NCBI RefSeq assembly: GCF_015062985.1
Contig: NZ_SUTI01000025.1
Span: forward strand, 1-15,688
Source: Methanobrevibacter sp.
GTDB taxonomy: Archaea; Methanobacteriota; Methanobacteria; Methanobacteriales; Methanobacteriaceae
Direction: 5' to 3'
Length of the DNA stretch: 15,688 nt
Shown piece by piece: positions 5,452-13,277 of this stretch. A model generated the notes under the pieces. That model saw nothing but the letters and a program-made list of their open reading frames with translations, was not told the DNA's origin and ran no database searches. Each line of letters opens with the position of its first letter. The stretch's first letter is position 1. Position numbers and translations under genes: made by a program.

Positions 5452-7377
5452 TTAGAATTTTTCCAAAATTCTTGCATAGACGACTTTTAAATTATCATCA
5501 GATTTTTCATAAATTCTTTTTAGAATTAATTCAGGAGTACTTTTTGCAAGGAAATTCATTTTAGGGGTTCTATCAACAATCAAATTATAATTTTCATCCA
5601 ATCCCTTAGCTTCAATTCCGTCTACCCTGATGTCTGTGTAATTCATTAATTCACGGGCCATATGGGTAACAATCACTCCATAGGAATCTGACTCTTTTAT
5701 CATGTCTATGAAGGTGGATATGATTTTAACTGCAGCATCAAGTTCTGTTATGCCTTCAAGTTCATCCAATAGCACTAATTTTTCACTGTTTGTAGTTACA
5801 ATTGGTATGAATACATTTAAGAATGATTCAAACGCTCCCGCATCAAGAGACCTTTTCTTGGAGAAGTGATAAATTTCATCAAATAGTTTAATTTCTGCGC
5901 TGTCAGCACTTACCGGAAGCCCCATCTGCGCCATGATGGATATCTGGGTTAATGTTTCAAGAAGTGTTGTTTTACCTCCGCTGTTTGCACCGGTTAGAAG
6001 CGCAATATTCTCATCAGGTGTTAGCTGATAATCAACCTTCTGAACATATTCTTCATCTTTTTTAAGTGCTAATTCTAAATGCAAGGCTCCTTTTAATTTT
6101 ATATCATCACTAAATTCCGGTCGGCATAAACCATATTCATATGCAAAACTGCCCAAACTGAATTCATAGTCGAATTTGATGGCATCTTCAACTTCTTTAA
6201 TGGCCCTATCCTTAATTAGGTTTAATTCAATTGCCGCGCTTTTTTTAATATCAAAAATATCGTTCTCTTTTTTAGAGGATTGTTCCAGGGTAACTCTTTG
6301 AATTTCCTCATCGTCAATTTGTATAGGATATGTTCTCAAAAATGGATCAAAACTTAGCCCTGTTTTTTCACGGATAATTTCTTTTCTTTTATTGATAATT
6401 TCATCAAATATTTTACTAATCTTTGGTGGGAAGTTATTGTTTAATAAATTAAGAATTTCATCTCCTTCAAGATCAACTTGTTTAATGGATTTTTCTAATT
6501 CATTATCCATATCATCTTTTAGAGAATAAACAAGTTTTTCGATATCTACTTCCCTTTTATCAATAATATTCAATTCATCAATGATTGGGATAATGTCTCC
6601 AAGTACGCTTTCCTTATTCCTGATTTTTTGTATTTCATGAACTCTTGTGAATAAATCTTTATTTTGGATGAAGAAATTGATTATCTTTTCAGGAACGATT
6701 TCATAGTCATTATCTTCAATGTTTATCATTACGAGGTTTGGCATTCCTTCGAAATCAAGTATTCCTTGGGAATATACGTAGAATACTAAATCGTAATTCA
6801 TTATTTCTTCTTTGAGTAATGGTGAATCGCTTGCAGTAATGATGGGATAATATTGATTTAATCCCAAATCGCTAAGGTAGGAATTATCTTCTTCACTTTC
6901 AACAAGGATGGCTTTACTTGGGTCATATTCCGGTTTGGCCTCTTCTACTTCTTTTAGATTTTTCATCAGACCTCTCAATTTTATAATGGGAAGCTGTGAA
7001 ACGTGGTCTTTTGCATTCATTACAAAATCAAGTTGTGAATTTATCTTTTGCATATCTTTTGATGGGGAAAGCAATAAGATTCTGTTTTTGGAGTATGATG
7101 TGTTGGAATAGGATAATATCTTGTTTATGATGTCTTCATAAAGCTCCATTGCACGGTCACTTTTTATGAACTCATATTCCTGGTTATTTAATAGCTGATT
7201 CATTATTTCAATAGCTTTCCTTTGGCTTATTCCCTCAATATTTGCTATTTTTTCAACATCAACATTATCAACTATTTTTTGGAGTTCTTCTTCCCCACCA
7301 ACACTATTTATGATTTTTTCAGAAATTTTATCTCCGATTCCTTTGATATTTTGCAATGTAATTTTATCCTCATTCAT
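5452..7377 (-). CDS. MutS-family ATPase with N-terminal helix-hairpin-helix motifs
   Basis: A 641-aa DNA-binding ATPase. Two helix-hairpin-helix motifs lie at the N-terminus (LQNIKGIGDKISEKI, about 8-22; ANIEGISQRKAIEIM, about 46-60). A long, charged, partly coiled-coil middle follows. The C-terminal third is a MutS domain V: Walker A TGANSGGKTT (462-471), signature region FSKKRSLDAGAFESF, Walker B KLVLLDE (D538, E539) and the H-loop VTHMARE (H572). There is no N-terminal mismatch-recognition domain and no C-terminal Smr nuclease domain, which sets it apart from MutS1 and MutS2. It resembles the archaeal MutS-like proteins often annotated MutS2 or MutS5; the role may be recombination control or junction binding rather than mismatch repair. 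The ATG at 7377 is preferred: AAGGGG (7393-7388) lies 10 nt upstream. The TTG at 7386 is too close to it. Confidence 0.85.
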   Translation of the reverse strand: MNEDKITLQNIKGIGDKISEKIINSVGGEEELQKIVDNVDVEKIANIEGISQRKAIEIMNQLLNNQEYEFIKSDRAMELYEDIINKILSYSNTSYSKNRILLLSPSKDMQKINSQLDFVMNAKDHVSQLPIIKLRGLMKNLKEVEEAKPEYDPSKAILVESEEDNSYLSDLGLNQYYPIITASDSPLLKEEIMNYDLVFYVYSQGILDFEGMPNLVMINIEDNDYEIVPEKIINFFIQNKDLFTRVHEIQKIRNKESVLGDIIPIIDELNIIDKREVDIEKLVYSLKDDMDNELEKSIKQVDLEGDEILNLLNNNFPPKISKIFDEIINKRKEIIREKTGLSFDPFLRTYPIQIDDEEIQRVTLEQSSKKENDIFDIKKSAAIELNLIKDRAIKEVEDAIKFDYEFSLGSFAYEYGLCRPEFSDDIKLKGALHLELALKKDEEYVQKVDYQLTPDENIALLTGANSGGKTTLLETLTQISIMAQMGLPVSADSAEIKLFDEIYHFSKKRSLDAGAFESFLNVFIPIVTTNSEKLVLLDELEGITELDAAVKIISTFIDMIKESDSYGVIVTHMARELMNYTDIRVDGIEAKGLDENYNLIVDRTPKMNFLAKSTPELILKRIYEKSDDNLKVVYARILEKF

Positions 7378-7411
7378 TTTTACCAAACCCCTTATAGAAA
7401 ATAGTTATATC

Positions 7412-7423
7412 TTTATATATATT
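7412..7423 (-). promoter_or_regulatory. Candidate TATA box of the MutS-like gene
   Basis: AATATATATAAA on the minus strand lies 35-46 nt before the ATG at 7377, in the 80-bp gap after the second U32 gene. It suggests that the MutS-like gene is transcribed separately from the U32 pair. The predicted start falls near 7390, close to the AAGGGG site, so the leader would be very short. Confidence 0.45.
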
Positions 7424-7457
7424 GATTATTTGCCGAGAGCATTTGAAAAGTAATAAT

Positions 7458-9878
7458 TCAGTAGTTGGCAAGAGTATTTTTTGGACTAATCTTTTTCAGT
7501 TCTTCAGTATTGATACTCCCTTCAAAAGCAGTATTATAGATATCTATCATTTTATAATAGTCATCCCCTTTATAACGCCCGTCAATTGCGAAATTGACGA
7601 ATCCAATACTGTTCAGGTAAGTTATTTCATTGATTAATGAGAGTTCTCTGTCGCTGAATAGGATTAGTTCTTCGCCTGAAAGACTCATATGTACAGGATA
7701 TCTGTTATTTTTCAAGTCAATTAGATAATTGTCATAGTCTTTTTTAAGTTCTTTTTTATAAAGCATAGGAGATCTGGTTTTCATTAACTCGATTGACCCC
7801 TGAACGATTATTTCCACCTTATTTGGATTTTTGCAGTGTTTTATAATTCCTTCAATGTCTCTTTTTCGCAGTTCTGGTGAAATTGTCAGTATTTTATAGT
7901 TTTTCAGGCTGTTTATAGTTGCATTGTTTGTTATATTCATGGAATAAGGTCCGTATTCTCCATTAAAGCTGTTGCTCATTATGGGCATATTGCAGTGCAT
8001 CTTATTCAATATTCCCCGAGCTTTATTCAACGCTTTAATTAAGCTATCATGTGCAATGTCAGGCCATTTCCAAATTAATTCATAGTCTTTGCCATACGAA
8101 ATTTCAAAAGCTTCTTTCATAAAATTAATCATGTAGTTAAGATTGTAGGCATTCTTTCCATTGATGTTTAAGGAATCCCTTTGAGGGGGAATTTCGAGAT
8201 ATACCCTTTTAACATTTTTGATGTTTTCTAAATGATTCAGATTATTTGTGTAGAATGAAAGAATTGGCTTTTCGCGATTTGCCTCATTTTCCACTTGGGG
8301 CAATTTAATCTTTTTCAGCTCATGGGTATAAGATTCGATAACTTCATTTTCCAGTAGTTTAAAGAGGTTTCTTCTTAGCTCATTGATCTTGCTTATCGGA
8401 ATAAATAATGTTCCGTCATAGTTGATGTTTATTTGTGTTATTTCAAAGGGGTAATTGTCAACTTTTGAAAGCTGCTTTTTAATTGTATCGGCATCCACAC
8501 TTTTTTTAATAGGTTTTTCAAAGGCAGTGTTTCCTCTCAGTTCACTTTCAATCACTTTCCTGTTTGCAAGTGTCAATCTTCCTTTTAATATGGGGAACTT
8601 ATTTTTCAAAGAGAATGTCAGAATCAATTTGGATTTGACATAGCTGCTTCCTTTGTTTTCAATTTCTTTAGCTTTTTTGATTAACTCATGCCTTTTTGTC
8701 AAATAAACGGTGGAGTCATTCAAATTAAAATCACTTTTTTTATTTTGCCATACCTTTTTTACAATCAATACTTTATCCGGTCTGGTCAAATCCTTGATCT
8801 GTTTATTTTTTCCTTTTTTAAAGTGGTTTAAGGTTGTTATAATGGGATTTTGGGATATTTCAAAGCCGTAATCATTGCTGTTTTTAATAATCAAAAGCCC
8901 ATCGCCTTTTTGAGGAATGCTTTTGATGGAATCATCAAGTTTAATAGTAATCTGATTTTTCTTTGAAGAGATTACCTTTCCTATTTCCAGACCGATATGG
9001 CCTGCCCGAATGCTTCTTCGGGTATCATTGTTGAATTTGCCTTCAACAAATCCCCTATTGAATACCAGATGTATTTCTTCGCTTTCAGTTTCTTTCCTGC
9101 TTTTTAGTTTATTCAATGCTTTCCTGTAGTTGCTCACGACAATCGCAAGGTATTCCTTGGAACGCATTCTACCTTCAATTTTAATGCATGAAATGTTCAT
9201 TTCCGAAATTTCTTTCAGTTGATTGAATAGGCTCAAATCGCAGGGGGATAAATAGTAATCTTCTTTTTCAATGCCGGGAATTTTATATTTTTGGCGGCAA
9301 GGCTGTGCGCATGTTCCCCTGTTTCCACTTCGCCCTCCTTTAAAGCTGCTTAATAAGCATTGTCCAGAATAAGAGTAGCATAGTGCACCGTGGGCAAATA
9401 TTTCAAGCTCCATATTTGTATTCAATGATTCGATTTCTTCTTTTTTCATTTCACGGGGAAGAACAACTCTTCTGATTCCTTTGCTTTCAAGATAATCTAG
9501 CTTAAGCTGATTTTCACAGGTCATCTGTGTTGATGCATGGATCTTTAGGTCTGGCAGATATCTGTTGATAAGCTCAACCAGCCCCAAATCCTGCACTAAA
9601 ACGGCATCCGCACCCATTGCATATAACTTTGACAGGTAATTGACCACACTTTCCAATTCATCCTCTTTGATTAATGTATTGACGGTGACGTAAACTTTAA
9701 CGTTATGCATATGGGCAATGTTTATGGCTTCGTTAATTTCATCTAACGTAAAGTTTTCAGCGAACTTGCGGGCGCCATAATTTTTTCCGGATAAATAAAC
9801 TGAACTGGCTCCGGCATTAATCGCAACTTTCAAATGTTCCATCGATCCGACAGGTGCAAGTAATTCAGGAATTTTCAT
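7458..9878 (-). CDS. U32 family protein, second of tandem pair (RlhA/TrhP/UbiU-type)
   Basis: An 806-aa protein labelled peptidase U32 by family, but characterised relatives hydroxylate rRNA (RlhA), tRNA (TrhP) or ubiquinone precursors (UbiU/UbiV) with an Fe-S cluster and prephenate. The N-terminal barrel begins ELLAPVGSMEHLKVAINAGA. The U32 signature FAHGALCYSYSGQC is followed by GGRSGNRGTCAQPC, giving Cys167, 174, 190 and 194 as likely cluster ligands; an extra Cys213 lies in SPCDL. IKIEGRMRS and VFNRGFVEGKF are further family marks. A long C-terminal half (DUF3656-like region and beyond) follows. The start overlaps the upstream paralog's stop as TAATG, with GAGGA at 9889-9885 inside that gene, so translation is coupled. 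Proteolytic activity is unlikely; the substrate is not known. Confidence 0.85.
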   Translation of the reverse strand: MKIPELLAPVGSMEHLKVAINAGASSVYLSGKNYGARKFAENFTLDEINEAINIAHMHNVKVYVTVNTLIKEDELESVVNYLSKLYAMGADAVLVQDLGLVELINRYLPDLKIHASTQMTCENQLKLDYLESKGIRRVVLPREMKKEEIESLNTNMELEIFAHGALCYSYSGQCLLSSFKGGRSGNRGTCAQPCRQKYKIPGIEKEDYYLSPCDLSLFNQLKEISEMNISCIKIEGRMRSKEYLAIVVSNYRKALNKLKSRKETESEEIHLVFNRGFVEGKFNNDTRRSIRAGHIGLEIGKVISSKKNQITIKLDDSIKSIPQKGDGLLIIKNSNDYGFEISQNPIITTLNHFKKGKNKQIKDLTRPDKVLIVKKVWQNKKSDFNLNDSTVYLTKRHELIKKAKEIENKGSSYVKSKLILTFSLKNKFPILKGRLTLANRKVIESELRGNTAFEKPIKKSVDADTIKKQLSKVDNYPFEITQININYDGTLFIPISKINELRRNLFKLLENEVIESYTHELKKIKLPQVENEANREKPILSFYTNNLNHLENIKNVKRVYLEIPPQRDSLNINGKNAYNLNYMINFMKEAFEISYGKDYELIWKWPDIAHDSLIKALNKARGILNKMHCNMPIMSNSFNGEYGPYSMNITNNATINSLKNYKILTISPELRKRDIEGIIKHCKNPNKVEIIVQGSIELMKTRSPMLYKKELKKDYDNYLIDLKNNRYPVHMSLSGEELILFSDRELSLINEITYLNSIGFVNFAIDGRYKGDDYYKMIDIYNTAFEGSINTEELKKISPKNTLANY

Positions 9879-12379
9879 TATTTGTCCTCGTGTAGTCTGC
9901 CTTCAATATAATTGCCCTTGTTGATGTAGGATTGTGAGAAATCCATTATCTGGTATTTGTATTTGGTCAGCTCTTCCGGGTCTTTGTTTTTAAGGCTTTC
10001 ATTGTAAATGGATAAAATTTGTGTAGTATACTGCTCATTTGAATATCTGCAGTCAAGAACCAAAGAATCCAATCCCATTTCCTTAATTTCATTCATCTCT
10101 TCAATTAGGCATAGGCAATCCTTGTTGATGATATGGCTTTGCCTGTTGTAGTCGAAAAATACCTTATATTTGAATTTTTTCCTTTTTTTATCTTCCAAAA
10201 TGGCATAATCCGCATCATTTGAAATGATAAAGTCCTTTCCGTCATTTAGATTGGTAAAATCATCTTTGCTTACAATAACTTCCAGATTTCCGTTAACAAT
10301 CATTTCCAGATCTATGTTCCTGTCATGGTTTCTTTTTACCAGTTCTTTGATCTCCCTTCCGGAAAGTTCTGATGATAGAATCAGTGATTTGAATCCGGAT
10401 GCGTTCAGATCATGCACGCAAAAACTGTTCCAGACGTTAAGATTGTGGTTTCCGTATATTGCACAATCGAAAATTTCATTCATCCCGGGGAAATCGCCCA
10501 TTACAGAAACGATTATGCCTTCATTTTCAAGCTCTTTTATGATTCCATTGCATTTCAAAGCATCCTCTTCACTGATAAATGATGATAAAACCCAAACGAA
10601 TTCGGTTGGAGCGGCCATTAGGCTGCCTTTTTTCAGGGTCTCCTTTATGTTTGCAAAGTAATCATCAGGGTTGTTGTAATGGCAGTTTCCATCAAAGTAT
10701 ATTCTTTTCAGGTCAAATCCTGAAGCGGCTTTGATTTGTGAAATGTCATCAATGAATATTGACAGTTTTGGTGTTTTTTTCTTGACTTTTCCTTCATTAT
10801 TTTCATAATCTTCAAAGAATTTGGTTAGATTTTTTCTCACTTCTTTGACTGCTTTTTTAGTTGGTGTATAATGATTCAACAATAATGTTTCGGCATTTTC
10901 AAGAATTTCCCGCCTGATTTGGTTTATTTCACGGATAGGTATGAAAATGTCTTTTGGCATATTGTTGAAGCGAATATTTTCAATATAGAATGGTGTTCCG
11001 CCGGTCTTTTTAAGTTGAGTTTCGATTATCTCTTCAGTGACAGGCTTATTTTTTGCCTTTTCAAATTTATCAAGGCATTTATGCCTAAAGTTTATCAGTT
11101 CGCCTTCCAAATAATATTCGACTTTTGTAAATAAGTTTAAATTTTCATCCCATGTTAGGGATAGGCTTATAGGTACATTATTTGCAATTTTTTCCTTTTC
11201 GAACTGTTTTAAATAATCGTGAGTTGATTTGGAATAGCTGATGAACACTTCTGTTCCGACCTTAACGAGGCGTGTAGTATCAATAACAATTTCGTTTTCA
11301 TCCTGTTTGATTATGTTTTCAAGATAGATTCCCTTTATTTTGCCGTTGTATTTAAATGCAATGCCGTCTCCAGGTTCTAGAATAACTGGTATTTCCTTAT
11401 TTTTAATTTCAATTGTGACTTTTGTGCCATCTATGTTTGTAATGTCTCCGATGTACAAACCTTCGTGACCGGAATGGCCTCTGCCCATGACCTGTCCGGG
11501 CTTATCGCCCATCATATATCCGTCAGTAAATTGCCTGTTAAAAACGAGGTGCAAATCTTTTTTGTAGTCACCTTCGTTTTCGTCAATGAGGTTTCTATAG
11601 CTGTTTACGATGGTTCCGATATAATCGCCGGATTTCATTCTGCCTTCCAGTTTAAGAGATTTCACTCCCGCATCTGAAATTTCATTTAAGTGATTATATG
11701 TTGCAAGGTCATGTGTTGAAAGCAGATATCCGTTTCCTATATTGTATCCCCTGTATTTAAGGCGATATTCTCTTCGGCAGGGCTGTGCACATGCTCCTCT
11801 GTTGCCGCTTCTTCCACTGTTGTAGGAGGACATGTAACATTTTCCGCTTACACAGTAGCAAAGTGCTCCATGGCCGAATACTTCAATGTCCAAATCGATA
11901 TTGTCTTTTTCAAGCCTTTCATGGGTTTCCCTAATCTGTCCAATATTGACTTCACGGGGCATTACAACCCTTTTGATATTATTTTTATTCGCCCATTTGA
12001 AAGAGGGATAGCTATTCAGACCCATTTGTGTTGAAGCATGAACTTCCAAATCAGGAATAAATGTTTTTAAAAGCCAGATCAGCCCGAAATCTTGGACAAT
12101 AACTGCATCCACCCCTATCTGGTATAATTTGAATAAGTAATTTAAGACATCTGTAATTTCGAAATTGTTTATTAATGTGTTCACGGTTACATGGACTTTG
12201 GCACCATTTAAATGAGCGTAGTTAACCGCTTTTTCAATTTCTTCCATTGTGAAATTTTTAGCGTATGCTCTGGCACCATAGTTCTGTCCTGCGATATAAA
12301 CTGCATCAGCGCCGGCATTGACTGCAATCACTAATACATCATATGAACCTGCAGGAGCCAATAATTCTTCTAAAACCAT
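9878..12379 (-). CDS. U32 family protein, first of tandem pair (RlhA/TrhP/UbiU-type)
   Basis: An 833-aa paralog of the following gene, alike from ELLAPAGSYDVLVIAVNAGADAVY through most of its length. The cluster-binding region has the same spacing: Cys174 and Cys181 in FGHGALCYCVSGKC, Cys197 and Cys201 in GRSGNRGACAQPC (C-x6-C-x15-C-x3-C). LKLEGRMKS and VFNRQFTDGYMMGD follow; the second has Gln where the paralog and most family members have Gly (NRG). The C-terminus ends SQSYINKGNYIEGRLHEDK, like the family's usual end. AAGGTG at 12394-12389 lies 9 nt before the ATG. The gene heads a two-gene operon and shares a 79-bp promoter region with tmk. Likely RNA or metabolite hydroxylase; peptidase is a historical name. 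Confidence 0.86.
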   Translation of the reverse strand: MVLEELLAPAGSYDVLVIAVNAGADAVYIAGQNYGARAYAKNFTMEEIEKAVNYAHLNGAKVHVTVNTLINNFEITDVLNYLFKLYQIGVDAVIVQDFGLIWLLKTFIPDLEVHASTQMGLNSYPSFKWANKNNIKRVVMPREVNIGQIRETHERLEKDNIDLDIEVFGHGALCYCVSGKCYMSSYNSGRSGNRGACAQPCRREYRLKYRGYNIGNGYLLSTHDLATYNHLNEISDAGVKSLKLEGRMKSGDYIGTIVNSYRNLIDENEGDYKKDLHLVFNRQFTDGYMMGDKPGQVMGRGHSGHEGLYIGDITNIDGTKVTIEIKNKEIPVILEPGDGIAFKYNGKIKGIYLENIIKQDENEIVIDTTRLVKVGTEVFISYSKSTHDYLKQFEKEKIANNVPISLSLTWDENLNLFTKVEYYLEGELINFRHKCLDKFEKAKNKPVTEEIIETQLKKTGGTPFYIENIRFNNMPKDIFIPIREINQIRREILENAETLLLNHYTPTKKAVKEVRKNLTKFFEDYENNEGKVKKKTPKLSIFIDDISQIKAASGFDLKRIYFDGNCHYNNPDDYFANIKETLKKGSLMAAPTEFVWVLSSFISEEDALKCNGIIKELENEGIIVSVMGDFPGMNEIFDCAIYGNHNLNVWNSFCVHDLNASGFKSLILSSELSGREIKELVKRNHDRNIDLEMIVNGNLEVIVSKDDFTNLNDGKDFIISNDADYAILEDKKRKKFKYKVFFDYNRQSHIINKDCLCLIEEMNEIKEMGLDSLVLDCRYSNEQYTTQILSIYNESLKNKDPEELTKYKYQIMDFSQSYINKGNYIEGRLHEDK

Positions 12380-12425
12380 TTAATTTTACACCTTGATTGT
12401 TTATTCATTTACATTTTTGTAATTA

Positions 12426-12435
12426 ATTATATATT
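12426..12435. promoter_or_regulatory. Single TATA-like element between U32 operon and tmk
   Basis: ATTATATATT is the only good TATA-like sequence in the 79-bp divergent gap and is nearly symmetrical. Its centre lies 28 nt before the tmk ATG, which predicts a leaderless tmk message. On the minus strand it would start transcripts near 12403, just upstream of the AAGGTG site of the U32 gene. It may serve both directions. Confidence 0.45.
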
Positions 12436-12458
12436 AAATTTAAAACATATCTTATATC

Positions 12459-13037
12459 ATGTACATAGTGTTTGAAGGAATTGACGGCTCTGGAAAATCA
12501 ACTCAAATCCAGTTATTGAAGGAATGGCTGGAAGCTAATGGATTTGAAGTTGAAACTTTAGTGGAACCAACCGATTCGGAGGTTGGAAAACTAATTAGGA
12601 AAATGTTGCAGAATCCCGATGCAATGGAGGATGACTTTCAAAAAGTTTTGGCTCTTCTTTTTGCGGCAGATAGGATGTTGATAATGGATAAATTAGAAGA
12701 CGACTCTAAAGTTTTCATTTCAGACAGGTCATTCATTTCCTCTTTGGTTTATCAAAACCCAACTGAATGGGTTGAAGTTTTAAACAGATATGCTAAAAGG
12801 CCGGATTTACTAATTTTATTGGATTTGGATGTTGAAAAATCAGTTGCAAGGACTTCAGGAGAAGACACATTTGAAAATGTGGAATTTTTAACTGGAGTTA
12901 AGGATAACTATTTAAAATTGGCTAAAAATTATCCTCATGCAATCATTGATGCAAATAATGGTGTTAATAAAGTTTCTTCAGATATCAAAAAGGCTGTAGC
13001 ACCATACCTTGGCATTTGTAAGGATTGCATTTTATGA
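12459..13037 (+). CDS. tmk: Thymidylate kinase
   Basis: A 192-aa cytosolic enzyme that phosphorylates dTMP to dTDP with ATP, the last dedicated kinase step to dTTP. The P-loop is FEGIDGSGKST (G7, G10, G12, K13). EPTDSEVGKLIR (36-47) is the segment that contacts dTMP. SDRSFISSLVYQ (88-99) is the DRY-type motif, with Ser in place of Tyr. The lid region is ARTSGEDTFEN with Arg131. Length is normal. No ribosome binding site precedes the ATG and a TATA element is centred 28 nt upstream, so the transcript is probably leaderless. The C-terminus ends GICKDCIL, a short Cys-x-x-Cys tail not needed for the kinase fold. It converges on the TyrRS operon. Confidence 0.93.
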   Translation: MYIVFEGIDGSGKSTQIQLLKEWLEANGFEVETLVEPTDSEVGKLIRKMLQNPDAMEDDFQKVLALLFAADRMLIMDKLEDDSKVFISDRSFISSLVYQNPTEWVEVLNRYAKRPDLLILLDLDVEKSVARTSGEDTFENVEFLTGVKDNYLKLAKNYPHAIIDANNGVNKVSSDIKKAVAPYLGICKDCIL

Positions 13038-13044
13038 TTCGATT

Positions 13045-13076
13045 AAAAAAAGAAATTATGGAGATTATTTATCTCC
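13045..13076 (-). terminator. Terminator of the aIF2-beta/NMD3/TyrRS operon
   Basis: GGAGAT-TATTT-ATCTCC (13060-13076) is a perfect 6-bp stem that overlaps the last codons of the 70-aa gene. On the minus strand it is followed by ATAATTTCTTTTTTTAATC, containing a T7 run. It lies between convergent genes; the T-run serves only the minus strand. Confidence 0.6.
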
Positions 13077-13277
13077 TTCTAATTCAGCTAATCTTTCGCG
13101 AATAGCGTTTTCTAAAAAATCTCTTACTTTTACAAGTTCATCGTATTTTCCGATTAATTTAGGACCAAATTCAGTTTGTTCCAGTTTAATATCGTATTTT
13201 TCGAATGCGTGAGCAAGCATCTGTTCGCCAACACCATTTGGCAAACCCATTTCGAATTCTTCCTTTTCTTCAACCAT
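13065..13277 (-). CDS. Conserved-looking 70-aa protein of unknown function in the translation operon
   Basis: I do not recognise this protein. It is small, acidic and soluble, with no cysteine, signal or membrane segment. An acidic N-terminus (MVEEKEEFEMGLPNG) is followed by two probable helices, around VGEQMLAHAFEKYDI and VKVRDFLENAIRERLAEL. The ATG directly abuts the TyrRS stop (TAAATG), and GGAGG inside the last TyrRS codons lies 8 nt upstream, so it is translated together with TyrRS. The reading frame, ribosome binding site and position as last gene before the operon terminator argue for a real gene. A role linked to translation or tRNA charging is inference from position only. Confidence 0.75.
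   Translation of the reverse strand: MVEEKEEFEMGLPNGVGEQMLAHAFEKYDIKLEQTEFGPKLIGKYDELVKVRDFLENAIRERLAELEGDK

Noticed and set aside
7378..7386. TTG start for the MutS-like protein
   Set aside because: It would sit only one base from the AAGGGG site; the ATG at 7377 has proper spacing.
10224..10661. Open frame of 145 aa on the plus strand inside the first U32 gene
   Set aside because: Antisense shadow of a conserved gene; no start signal and no recognisable protein.
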